Positions 34,732-44,055 of a DNA stretch of 64,000 bases are shown here, in pieces. Under the pieces are notes generated by a model. The model was not told where the DNA came from, searched no databases, and saw only the letters and a list, made by a program, of their open reading frames with translations. Position 1 is the stretch's first letter; every line of letters begins with the position of its first letter. The position numbers and the translations under genes are program-made. Source of the DNA: Halovivax limisalsi (GTDB lineage Archaea; Halobacteriota; Halobacteria; Halobacteriales; Natrialbaceae); contig NZ_CP095757.1 of NCBI RefSeq assembly GCF_023093535.1, forward strand, positions 2,170,001 to 2,234,000, in the 5' to 3' direction.

Positions 34732-35840
34732 GCGGCGGTGGTCGACGAGGGCCTGAGAGCTGGTCACTGCGGATCGTCGTCACGATCCAGCACCCCGCCC
34801 ACGTCCACTTCTATCGGCACGCGATCGACGAACTCGAAGCCGAGGGTCACGAGGTGTACGTGTTCGCGCGCGAGAACGACCTCGCCGTACCGCTGCTCGA
34901 GGCCTTCGACATCTCCCACGAGGTGCTGGCCTCCCAGCACCGGTCGCTGGTCGGACTCGGACTCACGCAGGCGGCCTACGAGGTGCGCCTCCTCCGACGG
35001 GCGCGCCAGATCGACCCGGACGTGATGACGGCGATCGGCGGCCTCGCCGTCTCCCACGTCGCCCCGCTCGTCGGCGCGCGGAGCGTCGTCTTCCTCGACA
35101 ACGAAGGGGTGACGTCCCACCGCCTCGTGGCGCCGTTCGCGGACGTGATCGCCACGCCGGCGAACTTCCGCGACGACCTCGGCGAAAACCACGTTCGTTA
35201 CGACAGTTTTCAGGAGCTGGCGTACCTGCATCCGAACCGATTCGATCCCGATCCGTCCCGGTTGCGCGACGCCGGCGTGGATCCGGCCGAACCGTACTTC
35301 GTCTGTCGCTTTCGCACGTGGGACGCCCTGCACGACGTCGGCGCCCGCGGCCTCTCGACCGACGGTAAGCGCGAGATCGTCTCGCGGTTTCGCGACGCGG
35401 GCTCGGTCTACATCTCGAGTTCCGACCCGTTGCCGCCGGATCTCGAGCCGTATCGCCTCCCCGTTCCCCCGGCGGCCGTCCACGACCTGCTCTACTACGC
35501 GGACGGGTACGCCGGCGATTCCGGGACGATGGCGACCGAGGCAGCGCTCCTGGGAACCCCCGCGGTGCGCATCCAGTCGTTCGCGACTGACCCCGAGTCG
35601 GACATGAGCAACTTCGTCGTCCTGGAGCAGGAGTACGGGCTGTTACGGTCGACGGCGGCGGAGGCGACTGCGATCGCCCACGTCGAGGAACTGCTTGCCG
35701 ATCCGTCGGCGAAGGCTCGCTGGCGGACGCGCCGTCGTCGGGTGATGCGAGCGAAACGCGACGGGACGGCGGTGCTTCGGTCGCTGCTCACCGACGCGAC
35801 GCTCCCGCGCGCTCGCGAGCAACCGATCGCAGAACGGTGA
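34728..35840 (+). CDS. DUF354 family protein (GT-B / epimerase-like fold)
   Basis: This 370-residue protein belongs to DUF354, a group of archaeal proteins with the fold of UDP-GlcNAc 2-epimerase and GT-B transferases. It has VVTIQHPAHVHFYRHAIDEL near the start, DNEGVTSHRLVAPF, and the C-terminal YYADGYAGDSGTMATEAALL, the likely nucleotide-sugar site. It is translationally coupled (ATGA) to the GT2 gene, so the two probably act in one glycan pathway. The reaction is unknown. The long frame beginning at 34095 is a shadow of the GT2 gene. Confidence 0.75.
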   Translation: MSGGGRRGPESWSLRIVVTIQHPAHVHFYRHAIDELEAEGHEVYVFARENDLAVPLLEAFDISHEVLASQHRSLVGLGLTQAAYEVRLLRRARQIDPDVMTAIGGLAVSHVAPLVGARSVVFLDNEGVTSHRLVAPFADVIATPANFRDDLGENHVRYDSFQELAYLHPNRFDPDPSRLRDAGVDPAEPYFVCRFRTWDALHDVGARGLSTDGKREIVSRFRDAGSVYISSSDPLPPDLEPYRLPVPPAAVHDLLYYADGYAGDSGTMATEAALLGTPAVRIQSFATDPESDMSNFVVLEQEYGLLRSTAAEATAIAHVEELLADPSAKARWRTRRRRVMRAKRDGTAVLRSLLTDATLPRAREQPIAER

Positions 35841-35900
35841 CGGTTGAGCGGTGTGCGGTATCGGTCGATCGTCGGCGCGGCGGGTTGGCCGGCCCGCCCG

Positions 35901-37088
35901 TCATTCCGTTTCCGATTCGTCGGCGTCGGCGTCCGGATCCGCGTCCTCGACGGCCACGAGCGACTCCTCCCGGACGGTCGTTCGGAGGCCGCCGCTGATG
36001 CCGCTGGCGACGGAGCGCGGCTCGTCCGGCTCGAACGCGCGGCGCGCCCCGACCGGTTTGAGATAATCGCCGTCGACGTCGACGTCGGCGTCCGCACAGA
36101 GTCGCTTGAGGATGCTCCGGGCGCCCTCGGTCGTGATCGCGGACGGCGCGATGGCGTGCTCGCGGGCGAGCTCGATCGCGGTGTGGTCCTCGAACAGCGC
36201 GTCGATCTCCGTCTCGGACCGCCCGCGAGCGGCGAGTTCCTCGCGGACAGTCGCGGCGACCGATGGAGCGTGACGCGTGGGAAAGAGCGGCCAGTCGGTC
36301 GTCGGGGGATCGAGCGCGACGCGGTAGCGCCGAAGCGGCGTTCGCGCGGGCGCGGGTAGCGGGACGTCCTCGTACTGCTGTGACGTGCCGAGGACGCGGA
36401 TCGTGCCGGCGTAGAAGTCGACGTCGTCCCACGTCGCCCCGGCTCGGCGGTCGTCAGTCGGGACGCGAAAGAGCTCGCCGCCGCGGAGCCCCGCGTGGGC
36501 GAGCAGCGCGACCATCGCGTACTCCCGGAGGCGCGCGAGGCGCTCGTCGCTCCCCTCGTCGGCGGCCGCCGCCCGCGAACGGACGTGCGATTCGAGGTCG
36601 CGGCGCGCCGCCGGCGACCAGTGCTGGGAGAGCGTCGTCTCGCTCACCGTCGGGAGGGCGTCGGCGACGGCGTCCGCTTCAGCCGGGTTCTCCCGGCTGA
36701 TGTCCGCGTCGACGCACCACGAGAGGAAGGCGCGCACCACCGCGACGTAGGTCCGCGCGGTCGAGGCCGCGTACTCGCCTCGTTCCGCGCGGCGGGACAG
36801 TTCGTTCGCGTAGGCCGTACAGTGGGCCGTTTCCAGTTCCTCCAGCGCCGTGACGTCGTACTCGCGCTGGAGCCAGTCGGCCCAGCGCGTGAGGATCGAC
36901 GCGGCGTTCGCGGCGTAGGTGCCGCCGGAGTCGGCGCCCCGACCGACGGACTTGCGGTCGAGATAGCGCTCGATGGCGGCCTCGAGGGGAATCACGGGTC
37001 GACCACCGGTCGCTCGTTCGCCCCGCCACTCGACCGATACCCGTGTTTCATCGACGCGAAGCGAGGGGTTCCAGGCGGGTAAATCCAC
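35901..37088 (-). CDS. Tyrosine-recombinase-like protein lacking key catalytic residues
   Basis: This 395-residue protein has the two-domain layout of XerC/D-type recombinases. The N-terminal SAM-like core-binding domain lies at residues about 34-130 (YAASTARTYVAVVRAFLSWC). A C-terminal catalytic domain follows, with the first arginine in HAGLRGGELF (Arg202). The catalytic lysine position reads VLGTSQQ (Thr235). The HxxR box reads KPVGARR (Val346 with Arg349). No tyrosine occurs after residue 342. The tail is acidic and disordered. It is probably unable to cleave DNA and may bind it instead. The start is GTG at 37088. No att sites or phage genes are near. Confidence 0.7.
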   Translation of the reverse strand: MDLPAWNPSLRVDETRVSVEWRGERATGGRPVIPLEAAIERYLDRKSVGRGADSGGTYAANAASILTRWADWLQREYDVTALEELETAHCTAYANELSRRAERGEYAASTARTYVAVVRAFLSWCVDADISRENPAEADAVADALPTVSETTLSQHWSPAARRDLESHVRSRAAAADEGSDERLARLREYAMVALLAHAGLRGGELFRVPTDDRRAGATWDDVDFYAGTIRVLGTSQQYEDVPLPAPARTPLRRYRVALDPPTTDWPLFPTRHAPSVAATVREELAARGRSETEIDALFEDHTAIELAREHAIAPSAITTEGARSILKRLCADADVDVDGDYLKPVGARRAFEPDEPRSVASGISGGLRTTVREESLVAVEDADPDADADESETE

Positions 37089-37123
37089 CCTTTCGGGCCG
37101 CCCGGCGGGAGGCCGGGAATCCG

Positions 37124-38572
37124 TCAGTCGTCGGCCGTCGGCGTCGCCGGGCGGTAGGATCGGCTGATCGCCTTCCAGCGGCCGGTCCCGAAGCGGTAGT
37201 AGTTGATGGCGGCCGGCAGGATCGTCTCCGCCGCGAACGCCAGGTAGAGCCCCCAGAGCCCGAGGGAGGTGGTCGCGCCGAGGTACGCGAGGGGGATCGC
37301 GCCGAGGAACATGCCCGACGCCTGGGCGTAGAACGGCCAGCGCGTATCGCCCGCGGCGTTCAACGCCCCCTCAGCCGCGCCGACGACGCCTCTGAACACG
37401 ATCGCCGCGCACGCGGCGTAGACCAGCGAGATGGCGATCGGGATCGTGTTGGGACCCGGATCGTCGACGAACGCGTGAACGATCGGTTCCGCGAAGACCG
37501 CGACGAGCAGCGCGGAGACGGCGTAGACCGCCACCGCGAAGGTGATGATCTCGGTGCCGTACTCGCCGGCGGTGTCTTCGTCACCCCGCCCGAGTTCCTG
37601 GCCGACGAGACTGGAGGCGGCCAGGCCGAAGCCCCAGCCGGGCGTGTTCATGATCCCCCAGATGCGCCGCGTGATGACGTACGCCGAGGCGGTGTCGGTC
37701 CCGAAGATGTCCACGATCCCGAGCAGTGGAATCTCCGCGACCGTCCAGACCATGTTGCGAAGGAAGACGGGCGTCCCGATGGTGACCAGCGAGCGGAGCA
37801 TCTCCGGATCGAGGTACGTGCCGAACGGGTCGACCGTGACGACGACGTCGGGCACGCCGGGGAAGCGCCCGCGAAGGAGGAGCACGGCGAACGCCGCGGT
37901 GACGATCACGTTCGAGAGGACGGTCCCGAGCGCCGCGCCGACGACGCCCTTTCCGAGGCCGAAGATGAGGATCGCGCTGAACCCGATGTTCGCGAGGGCG
38001 CCGCCGCCCCGGAGGATCATCGGCGTCCAGGCGTCGTCCATGCCGACGAACGTCCGGCTCCCGATCAGGTTCAGGCCCGCGAAGGGGACGCCGAACGCGA
38101 CGACCGCGAGGTACTCGGCACCCTCGTCGATCACGTCCGGATTGTCGCTGATGATCGAGATGAAATCGGGCGCGAACGCGTTGAAGACGGCCGCCAGCGG
38201 CACGCTGATCACCAGCACGAGGAGGACGCTCGAACGGATCGCCATGCCGAGTTCGTCGTACTTCTCGGCGCCGTAGCGCTGGGAGACGAGCGCGATCGTG
38301 CCGCCGGCGACGCCCCCGCCGACCGTGAACGCGAGGCCCCAGAACGGGGCCGCGAACCCGACGCCGGCGATCGCCATCTCGCCGATGGCGATCCCGACCA
38401 GCGCGACGTCGACGGCGTTCTTGGACATCCGCGCGATGCCGGTGACGATGCGCGGCCAGGCCAGGTCGGTCGTGTGTCGCGCGCGCTCCCGGTCGATGAC
38501 GCCCAGTCTGGCCAGTCCGAGGCCGATCCAGAGGATCGTCAGGCGGACCGGATTGGGAGGACGCCACGCCAC
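37124..38572 (-). CDS. MATE family efflux transporter
   Basis: This 482-residue protein has twelve membrane helices in two homologous halves, as in multidrug and toxin extrusion transporters. Visible parts include VGGGVAGGTIALVSQRYGAE in half 1 and the equivalent GFGLAASSLVGQELGRGDED in half 2. It would exchange organic cations or a lipid-linked substrate for Na+ or H+. The start is GTG at 38572, with a TATA-like TCATTTAAGCC at 38600-38610 on the minus strand. It ends 35 bases before the start of the recombinase-like gene. Confidence 0.84.
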   Translation of the reverse strand: MAWRPPNPVRLTILWIGLGLARLGVIDRERARHTTDLAWPRIVTGIARMSKNAVDVALVGIAIGEMAIAGVGFAAPFWGLAFTVGGGVAGGTIALVSQRYGAEKYDELGMAIRSSVLLVLVISVPLAAVFNAFAPDFISIISDNPDVIDEGAEYLAVVAFGVPFAGLNLIGSRTFVGMDDAWTPMILRGGGALANIGFSAILIFGLGKGVVGAALGTVLSNVIVTAAFAVLLLRGRFPGVPDVVVTVDPFGTYLDPEMLRSLVTIGTPVFLRNMVWTVAEIPLLGIVDIFGTDTASAYVITRRIWGIMNTPGWGFGLAASSLVGQELGRGDEDTAGEYGTEIITFAVAVYAVSALLVAVFAEPIVHAFVDDPGPNTIPIAISLVYAACAAIVFRGVVGAAEGALNAAGDTRWPFYAQASGMFLGAIPLAYLGATTSLGLWGLYLAFAAETILPAAINYYRFGTGRWKAISRSYRPATPTADD

Positions 38573-38599
38573 GAGAATCGGGCGGCCCTTCTCGATGCC

Positions 38600-38610
38600 G
38601 GCTTAAATGA
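38600..38610 (-). promoter_or_regulatory. TATA-like box for MATE transporter gene
   Basis: TCATTTAAGCC on the minus strand lies 28-38 bases before the GTG at 38572. Confidence 0.45.
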
Positions 38611-38736
38611 GTTCTCGACGCGGCAGCCAGGACCGGTTTCGGTTCGAAACACGATACCACGGCTCACCGAGCGACGAGGGTCGCTCGCCCGGTCACGCGC
38701 CGATCGGAATAGTGCGAGGGTCGATCGGTCGTCCCG

Positions 38737-39213
38737 TCAGATGACGAGCGGAATCGTCGCGAGGATCGAGAGGCCACCGGTGGCGAACAGGAAGCGGTTC
38801 GCGAACCGGTTTCTGGACTTGACGACGCGAAGCGAGATCGACGCCGAGGAGAGCGGTTCGAGGGGCCTGATGCCCATGGGCGTGAGCGCGTCGACGGCGA
38901 CGTGCGAGGTGAGCGAGAGCCCCATCGCCCCGCCGATCGCGAGCGCAGCGGTGGCGCCGGGACGGCCGATCCAGATCCCCAGCGCGTAGCCGACCACGGT
39001 CGCCAGGACCGTCGCGATCGCGACGAACCAGAGGGTATGCGTCGGACCGCGGTGGGGAATCGACAGCTCGATGTCGACGTCGGGAAGCATCGACGCGCCG
39101 ACGGCGACGACGAGGCCGATCACCGCCAGCGTCGTCGATTCGGCCGCGGCGAGCCACAGGTACAGCGGGAGGTACGCGAGCACCCCTAGCCCGACGTGTC
39201 CCGGCCAGTGCAT
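38737..39213 (-). CDS. DUF457 membrane-bound metal-dependent hydrolase (YdjM-like)
   Basis: This 158-residue protein has four membrane helices and the family's metal-site motifs: MHWPGHVGLG at the N-terminus, SMLPDVDIELSIPHRGPTHT and SLTSHVAVDALTPMGIRPLE. The motif set is complete. The family is assumed to hydrolyse a membrane substrate, but no reaction is established. It is divergent from thiE. Confidence 0.8.
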   Translation of the reverse strand: MHWPGHVGLGVLAYLPLYLWLAAAESTTLAVIGLVVAVGASMLPDVDIELSIPHRGPTHTLWFVAIATVLATVVGYALGIWIGRPGATAALAIGGAMGLSLTSHVAVDALTPMGIRPLEPLSSASISLRVVKSRNRFANRFLFATGGLSILATIPLVI

Positions 39214-39361
39214 ACCCGACGCTCGATATACGCGCGTATGAGCGCACTGCCGTCACTCGCTCGCTGCAATCGCGACCCGGACCAATCCAGTCGGTGCGCA
39301 CCCGATCCGGACGAGAGCGGCGGTCGAAGCCACTTTGTGCTCGCTCGCCGAAGGCTCCCGC

Positions 39362-39997
39362 GTGAATCCAGCCACCTGGCGGACGTACCTCGTGACGCAG
39401 GAATCCCTTTCAGCGGGGCGGACGACCCCGGAGATCGTCGCCGCGGCGATCGAGGGCGGCGTCGACGCCGTCCAGCTGCGCGAGAAGGATCGGTCGGCGC
39501 GCGAACGCTACGAACTCGGCCGGGAGGTGCGCGACCTGACCGCCGACGCCGGCGTCCCGTTGCTCGTCAACGACCGGATCGACCTGGCGCGGGCGATCGA
39601 CGCCGACGGCGTCCACCTCGGCCAGTCGGACCTCCCGGTCGCCGTCGCCCGCGACCAGCTCGGCACCGACGCGATCGTCGGCTGTTCGGCCTGGCGCGTC
39701 GAGGACGCCCGCGAGGCCGAACGGCAGGGGGCGGACTACCTCGGCACGGGCGCCGTCTACGGGACCTCATCGAAGGACGTCGACCCCGACAAGGACGGCA
39801 TCGGCCCCGAGGGGATCGAACGCGTCGTCGAGGCCGTCTCGATCCCCGTGATCGGAATCGGCGGCATCACCCGCGAGAACGCGGGCACCGTCGTCGACGC
39901 CGGGGCGGCCGGCGTCGCGGTCATCAGCGCGATCACGCGGGCCGACGATCCGGCGGCCGCCACGCGGGAACTCGGGGAGGTGGGCGTCCGTGCCTGA
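39362..39997 (+). CDS. thiE: Thiamine-phosphate synthase
   Basis: This 211-residue enzyme joins hydroxymethylpyrimidine diphosphate to the thiazole phosphate to make thiamine phosphate. It shows VDAVQLREKD, LLVNDRIDLARAIDADGVHL, GQSDLPV, YLGTGAVYGTSSK and IPVIGIGGI, all classic ThiE motifs. I chose GTG at 39362 (MNPATWRTYL), because the alternative start at 39335 is a TTG. The stop overlaps thiM by eight bases, so the two are coupled. Confidence 0.88.
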   Translation: MNPATWRTYLVTQESLSAGRTTPEIVAAAIEGGVDAVQLREKDRSARERYELGREVRDLTADAGVPLLVNDRIDLARAIDADGVHLGQSDLPVAVARDQLGTDAIVGCSAWRVEDAREAERQGADYLGTGAVYGTSSKDVDPDKDGIGPEGIERVVEAVSIPVIGIGGITRENAGTVVDAGAAGVAVISAITRADDPAAATRELGEVGVRA

Positions 39998-40820
39998 GTC
40001 GCTCGCGACCGCCGAGGGGCTGGCCGACGCCCGCCGCGCGATCGAGGAGACGTCCCCGCTGATCCAGCACCTGACCAACCGCGTGACGATGAACGACGTC
40101 GCGCAGGTGACGCTGCACTGGGGCGGCCTGCCCGTGATGTCCGACACCCCCGGGGACGCCGCGGAGATGGTCGAGGGGGCGAGCGGGGTGCTGTTCAACA
40201 TCGGCACCGCCTCGCCGACCGAGATCGACACCATGCTCGCGGTGGGCGAACGCGCGAACGAACTCGACGTGCCGGTCGTCTTCGACCCCGTCGGCGTGGG
40301 CGCGACGCCCACGCGAGACGAGTACGCCGAGCGACTCCTGTCGACGGTCGACTTCGCCGCGATCAAGGGCAATCACGGCGAGGTGAGCGCGCTGGCCGGC
40401 GTCGAGGCCGACGTCGCCGGGGTCGAGTCCGTCGGCGAGTACGACGAGATCGGCGAGACGGCCCGGGCGCTGGCCGAATCGACGGGATCGACGGTCGTCG
40501 CCTCCGGCGTCACGGACGTCGTCGCGGACGGCGAGGTCGCCTGCGAGGTATCGGCCGGGCACGAGCGCATGGGCCAGGTCGTCGGCACGGGCTGTCTCCT
40601 CGGGGCGACGCTCGCGACGTACCACGCGGCGCTCGACGATCCGTTCGAGGCGTCCCTCTACGCCGCGCTCGGGTTCGACCTCGCGGGCGAGCGCGCCGCC
40701 GAGGCCGACCACGACGGCCCCGCGAGCTACCGGGTGAACTTCCTCGATAGCGTCGCGTCGTTCTCGCCGTCCGTCGCCTCGTCGCACTCGCCCGCGGACC
40801 GAATCGACCGGATCGAGTGA
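39990..40820 (+). CDS. thiM: Hydroxyethylthiazole kinase
   Basis: This 276-residue kinase phosphorylates hydroxyethylthiazole for thiamine salvage. It shows HLTNRVTMNDVAQVTLHWGG, MSDTPGDAAEM, VFDPVGVGATPTRDEY, IKGNHGEVSAL and the catalytic VVGTGCLLGAT. The start is GTG at 39990 inside the end of thiE. Together the pair makes thiamine phosphate from salvaged thiazole. Confidence 0.9.
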   Translation: MPESLATAEGLADARRAIEETSPLIQHLTNRVTMNDVAQVTLHWGGLPVMSDTPGDAAEMVEGASGVLFNIGTASPTEIDTMLAVGERANELDVPVVFDPVGVGATPTRDEYAERLLSTVDFAAIKGNHGEVSALAGVEADVAGVESVGEYDEIGETARALAESTGSTVVASGVTDVVADGEVACEVSAGHERMGQVVGTGCLLGATLATYHAALDDPFEASLYAALGFDLAGERAAEADHDGPASYRVNFLDSVASFSPSVASSHSPADRIDRIE

Positions 40821-40841
40821 CCGGCGCGGGGTCGAACACGT

Positions 40842-41279
40842 ATGGACGATACCCCGGAGGCAGGCCAGAACACTTCCTCGACACGCCGAGCCAGGGACCT
40901 ACTGACTGACGAGCACGCGGAGACGATCGAGACGATCGACGCCTGTGCCGAACGCGCGGCCGCGACGTGGGCGGAGCCCGTGCCGACCGATCGCGACGCC
41001 GTCGTCGAGCCGTTTCGAGCCCGTCTCGAGGATCGCGGCGTGCTTGCCGAGTTACCGGCCGTCATCGAATCCGTCGTCGAGCCGCTGGACCAGGAACTGC
41101 AGGCGACGCCCGTCGCGGGACCGCCGTACGTCGTGGTGACGAGCCGGGGCGTGCTCCTGCGAGCGACGCTCGACACGGATCGGCTCGTCGTCGGGATCGA
41201 ACCCTTCGCCGTTACGGCCGGGCCCGGCGCCGGCTACCGGTTACGTGACGCGATCCGCGTGACCGTCTCGCTGGCCTGA
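40842..41279 (+). CDS. Uncharacterised haloarchaeal protein
   Basis: This 145-residue acidic protein starts 21 bases after thiM. The N-terminal part is helical and charged (DLLTDEHAETIETIDACAER). The C-terminal half has a strand-rich piece (PPYVVVTSRGVLLRATLDTD). I do not recognise the family. Composition and codon use match its neighbours, and the spacing suggests cotranscription with thiEM, so I take it as a real gene of unknown function. Confidence 0.6.
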   Translation: MDDTPEAGQNTSSTRRARDLLTDEHAETIETIDACAERAAATWAEPVPTDRDAVVEPFRARLEDRGVLAELPAVIESVVEPLDQELQATPVAGPPYVVVTSRGVLLRATLDTDRLVVGIEPFAVTAGPGAGYRLRDAIRVTVSLA

Positions 41280-41396
41280 GGTGCCCGATCATGGCTGCAT
41301 CCGACCTGTCGCCGCCGGACGCGTGAGTCGATGCATAGCGGTGAGGGGGCTGCCGCGACCGGTGGATTTTCGAACGCGGCTTGCCAGCACGTTCGC

Positions 41397-41879
41397 ATGC
41401 ACGAGCGAGCGGCGGAGTTCCTCGACCAGGCGGTCGATCGCTACGGCTTCGAACCGCCCGTCCACGAGTTTCCCGAGGGGACGAAGACGGCCGCCGACGC
41501 GGCCGACGCGATCGGTTGCGAGACGGCCCAGATCGCGAGTTCGCTCGCGTTCGACGTCGACGGCGAGCTGATCGTGGTGGTCGCGAGCGGGGCCAGCCGC
41601 GTGAGCGAGGACCGCCTGGCCGCCCGCTTCGAGACGACGCCGGACGCGGTTTCGATGGCGGATCCCGACCGGATCAGTGACACGCTCGGGTGGACCATCG
41701 GCGGCGTGCCCCCGATCTGCCACGAGACCACCGTGCCGACGCTGTTCGATCGCAGCCTGAGCGAGTTCGAGACGGTCTGGGCAGCCGCGGGGACGCCGTC
41801 TGCGGTCTTTCCGATCGCGCCGGACCGGCTGTGCGATTTGGCCGACGCGGAGGCGATCGAGGTCGCGACCGCCGATTGA
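41397..41879 (+). CDS. YbaK/EbsC-type aminoacyl-tRNA deacylase
   Basis: This 160-residue protein belongs to the YbaK/ProX family, which hydrolyses wrongly charged tRNAs such as Cys- or Ala-tRNA(Pro). Visible motifs are VHEFPEGTKTAADAADAIGC, ASSLAFDVDGELIVVVASGA, WTIGGVPPICHETTVPTLFD (substrate loop) and GTPSAVFPI. I chose the ATG at 41397 (MHERAAEFLD); a longer frame from 41331 is less likely, since GGATTTTCG lies about 27 bases before 41397. Confidence 0.8.
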   Translation: MHERAAEFLDQAVDRYGFEPPVHEFPEGTKTAADAADAIGCETAQIASSLAFDVDGELIVVVASGASRVSEDRLAARFETTPDAVSMADPDRISDTLGWTIGGVPPICHETTVPTLFDRSLSEFETVWAAAGTPSAVFPIAPDRLCDLADAEAIEVATAD

Positions 41880-41924
41880 CGGTCGCGCGTGGACAAACCG
41901 GATCCGTCGCGGGAATCACGACCG

Positions 41925-41934
41925 ACTTTTATCC
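41925..41934 (+). promoter_or_regulatory. TATA-like box for ADP-forming acyl-CoA synthetase operon
   Basis: ACTTTTATCC (41925-41934) lies 25-34 bases before the ATG at 41959, fitting a leaderless start there. Confidence 0.55.
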
Positions 41935-41958
41935 CGGTTCGGGGCGACGTCGCAGGTG

Positions 41959-44055
41959 ATGGGTGCGCTGGACTCCCTGTTCGATCCGGGATCGGTGGCC
42001 GTCGTCGGGGCGACGGACCGCGAGGGATCGGTCGGCCGGGCGATCACGTCGAACCTGCAGGCGCACTTCGACGGGCCGATCGTCCCGGTGAATCCGTCCC
42101 GCGAGTCGGTGCTGGGGCTCGAGTGCGTCCCGTCGATCACCGACGGCCCCCCGGTCGACCTGGCGATCGTCGTCGTCCCGCCGGACGTCGCCGTCGAGGC
42201 CGTTCGCGAGGCGGGTGACGCCGGGGTCGACGCCGTCGTCGTCATCACGGCGGGGTTCTCGGAAACGGGTGGCGAGGGTGCCGCCCGCGAACGGCGCCTG
42301 CGCGAGGCGGCGGCGGAGTACGACCTGGCGCTGATCGGGCCGAACAGCCTCGGGGTGATGAGCACGCCCGCCGGCCTCAACGCGACGTTCGGGCCCGACA
42401 TGCCCGACGAAGGATCGATCTCGCTGTTGAGCCAGTCGGGCGCGTTCATCACGGCGGTGCTCGACTGGGCCGGCGAGGGGACCCTCGGCTTTCGCCACGT
42501 CGTCTCGCTGGGGAACAAGGCCGTCCTCGACGAGACGGACCTGCTGCGCGAGTGGGGGGCGGACCCGGAGACCGACGTCATCGTCGGCTACCTCGAGAGC
42601 ATCGTCGACGGCGCGGCGTTCGTCGAGACGGCGCGCGAGGTGACCCGCGAGACGCCGGTCGTCCTGGTGAAAGCGGGTCGGACCGACGCCGGCGCGCAGG
42701 CCGCGTCGTCCCATACGGGTGCGATCGCGGGCAGCGAACGGGCCTACGAGGCGGGACTGGGCCAGGCAGGTGTCCAGCGAGCCGATTCGGTGCAGGAACT
42801 CTTCGACGCGGCGCGGGCCCTCTCGGGGCTGGAACCGGCGGCGTCGGACGGCGTCGCGGTCGTCACGAACGCCGGCGGCCCGGGCGTGCTCACGACGGAC
42901 GCGGTTGGCGATTCCCGCCTCTCGATGGCCCGATTTGCCGACGACACCGCCGAAGCGCTCGCCGACGCGATGCCGGAGGCGGCGAACACGCACAACCCGA
43001 TCGACGTGATCGGCGACGCCGACGTCGACCGGTTCCGGACGGCGCTGGATCTGGCCCTCTCGGACCCGAACGTCGGGAGCGCCGTCGTCGTCAGCGCCCC
43101 GACGGCCGTCCTCGCCTACGAGGACCTCGCCGAGGCCGTGGTCGACCGCCAGCGAGCGCACGGCAAACCGGTCATCACGAGCTTCATGGGCGGCGAGCGG
43201 ACCCGCGCCGCGGAGGCGCTGCTCGACGACGCCGGCGTGCCGAACTACTTCGACCCCGCCCGGGCGGTGGCAGGCCTCGACGCGCTCGCTCGCTTCCGGG
43301 CCGCTCGCGAGCGCCGTGTCGCGGAGCCGCGAACGTTCGACGTCGATCGCGAGCGAGCCCGGTCGATCCTCGAACGGGCGATCGACCGACCCGGCAACGG
43401 ACTGGGCGTGGAGTCGATGGACCTGCTCGAGGCGTACGGGATCCCGACGCCGCCGGGCGCCGTCGTGTCGGACCCCGAAGCGGCCCGCGAGGTCGCGGCT
43501 GGCATCGACGGCGACGTCGTGATGAAGATCGTGAGCCCGGACATCAGCCACAAGTCCGACATCGGGGGCGTCGAGGTCGGCGTCGCGACGGAGGCGGTGG
43601 CCGACACCTACGAGACGCTGGTGACCCGTGCGCGAAACTACCAGCCCGACGCGACGGTGCTGGGCGTCCAGGTCCAGGCGATGGTCGATCTCGACGCCGC
43701 GACGGAGACCATCCTCGGCGCGAATCGCGACCCGCAGTTCGGCCCGCTGCTCGTCTTCGGGCTCGGCGGCATCTTCGTCGAGGTGCTCTCCGACACGGCC
43801 GTCCGCGTCGCGCCGATCAGCGGTGACGAGGCTCGCGAGATGGTCTCGGAGATCCGGGCGAGTCCGCTGTTACACGGCGCGCGCGGCCGGGAGCCGGCGG
43901 ACGTCGACGCGGTCGTCGAGACGATCCAGCGCCTCTCGCAGTTGGTGACGGACTTCCCGTCGATCCTCGAGCTCGACGTGAACCCGCTCGTGGCCGGTCC
44001 GGACGGTGTCCAGGCAATCGACCTCAGACTGACGGTAGATACGGAGCAACTATGA
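41959..44055 (+). CDS. acd: Acetate/acyl-CoA ligase (ADP-forming), fused alpha-beta subunits
   Basis: This 698-residue enzyme converts acetyl- or acyl-CoA, ADP and phosphate to acid, ATP and CoA. The alpha part (about residues 1-450) has the CoA-binding Rossmann motif VAVVGATDREGSVGRA and the phosphorylated His252 in ASSHTGAIAGSE. The beta part (about 470-698) is an ATP-grasp domain with VVMKIVSPDISHKSDIGG and LVFGLGGIFVEVLSD. The fusion is usual in haloarchaea. GTG at 41956 and ATG at 41959 are adjacent; I prefer the ATG given the TATA at 41925-41934. The stop overlaps the next gene by four bases. Confidence 0.87.
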   Translation: MGALDSLFDPGSVAVVGATDREGSVGRAITSNLQAHFDGPIVPVNPSRESVLGLECVPSITDGPPVDLAIVVVPPDVAVEAVREAGDAGVDAVVVITAGFSETGGEGAARERRLREAAAEYDLALIGPNSLGVMSTPAGLNATFGPDMPDEGSISLLSQSGAFITAVLDWAGEGTLGFRHVVSLGNKAVLDETDLLREWGADPETDVIVGYLESIVDGAAFVETAREVTRETPVVLVKAGRTDAGAQAASSHTGAIAGSERAYEAGLGQAGVQRADSVQELFDAARALSGLEPAASDGVAVVTNAGGPGVLTTDAVGDSRLSMARFADDTAEALADAMPEAANTHNPIDVIGDADVDRFRTALDLALSDPNVGSAVVVSAPTAVLAYEDLAEAVVDRQRAHGKPVITSFMGGERTRAAEALLDDAGVPNYFDPARAVAGLDALARFRAARERRVAEPRTFDVDRERARSILERAIDRPGNGLGVESMDLLEAYGIPTPPGAVVSDPEAAREVAAGIDGDVVMKIVSPDISHKSDIGGVEVGVATEAVADTYETLVTRARNYQPDATVLGVQVQAMVDLDAATETILGANRDPQFGPLLVFGLGGIFVEVLSDTAVRVAPISGDEAREMVSEIRASPLLHGARGREPADVDAVVETIQRLSQLVTDFPSILELDVNPLVAGPDGVQAIDLRLTVDTEQL

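Noticed and set aside
34095-35840. A 581-residue version of the DUF354 protein
   Set aside because: The first 211 residues are an arginine-rich wrong frame of the GT2 gene; the ATG at 34728 couples to the GT2 stop.
35901-37088. A prophage or integrated element around the recombinase-like gene
   Set aside because: Neighbours are housekeeping-type genes, no direct repeats or tRNA end was seen, and the protein lacks catalytic residues.
39335-39361. A longer start for thiE
   Set aside because: It would need a TTG codon; the GTG at 39362 gives the normal ThiE N-terminus.
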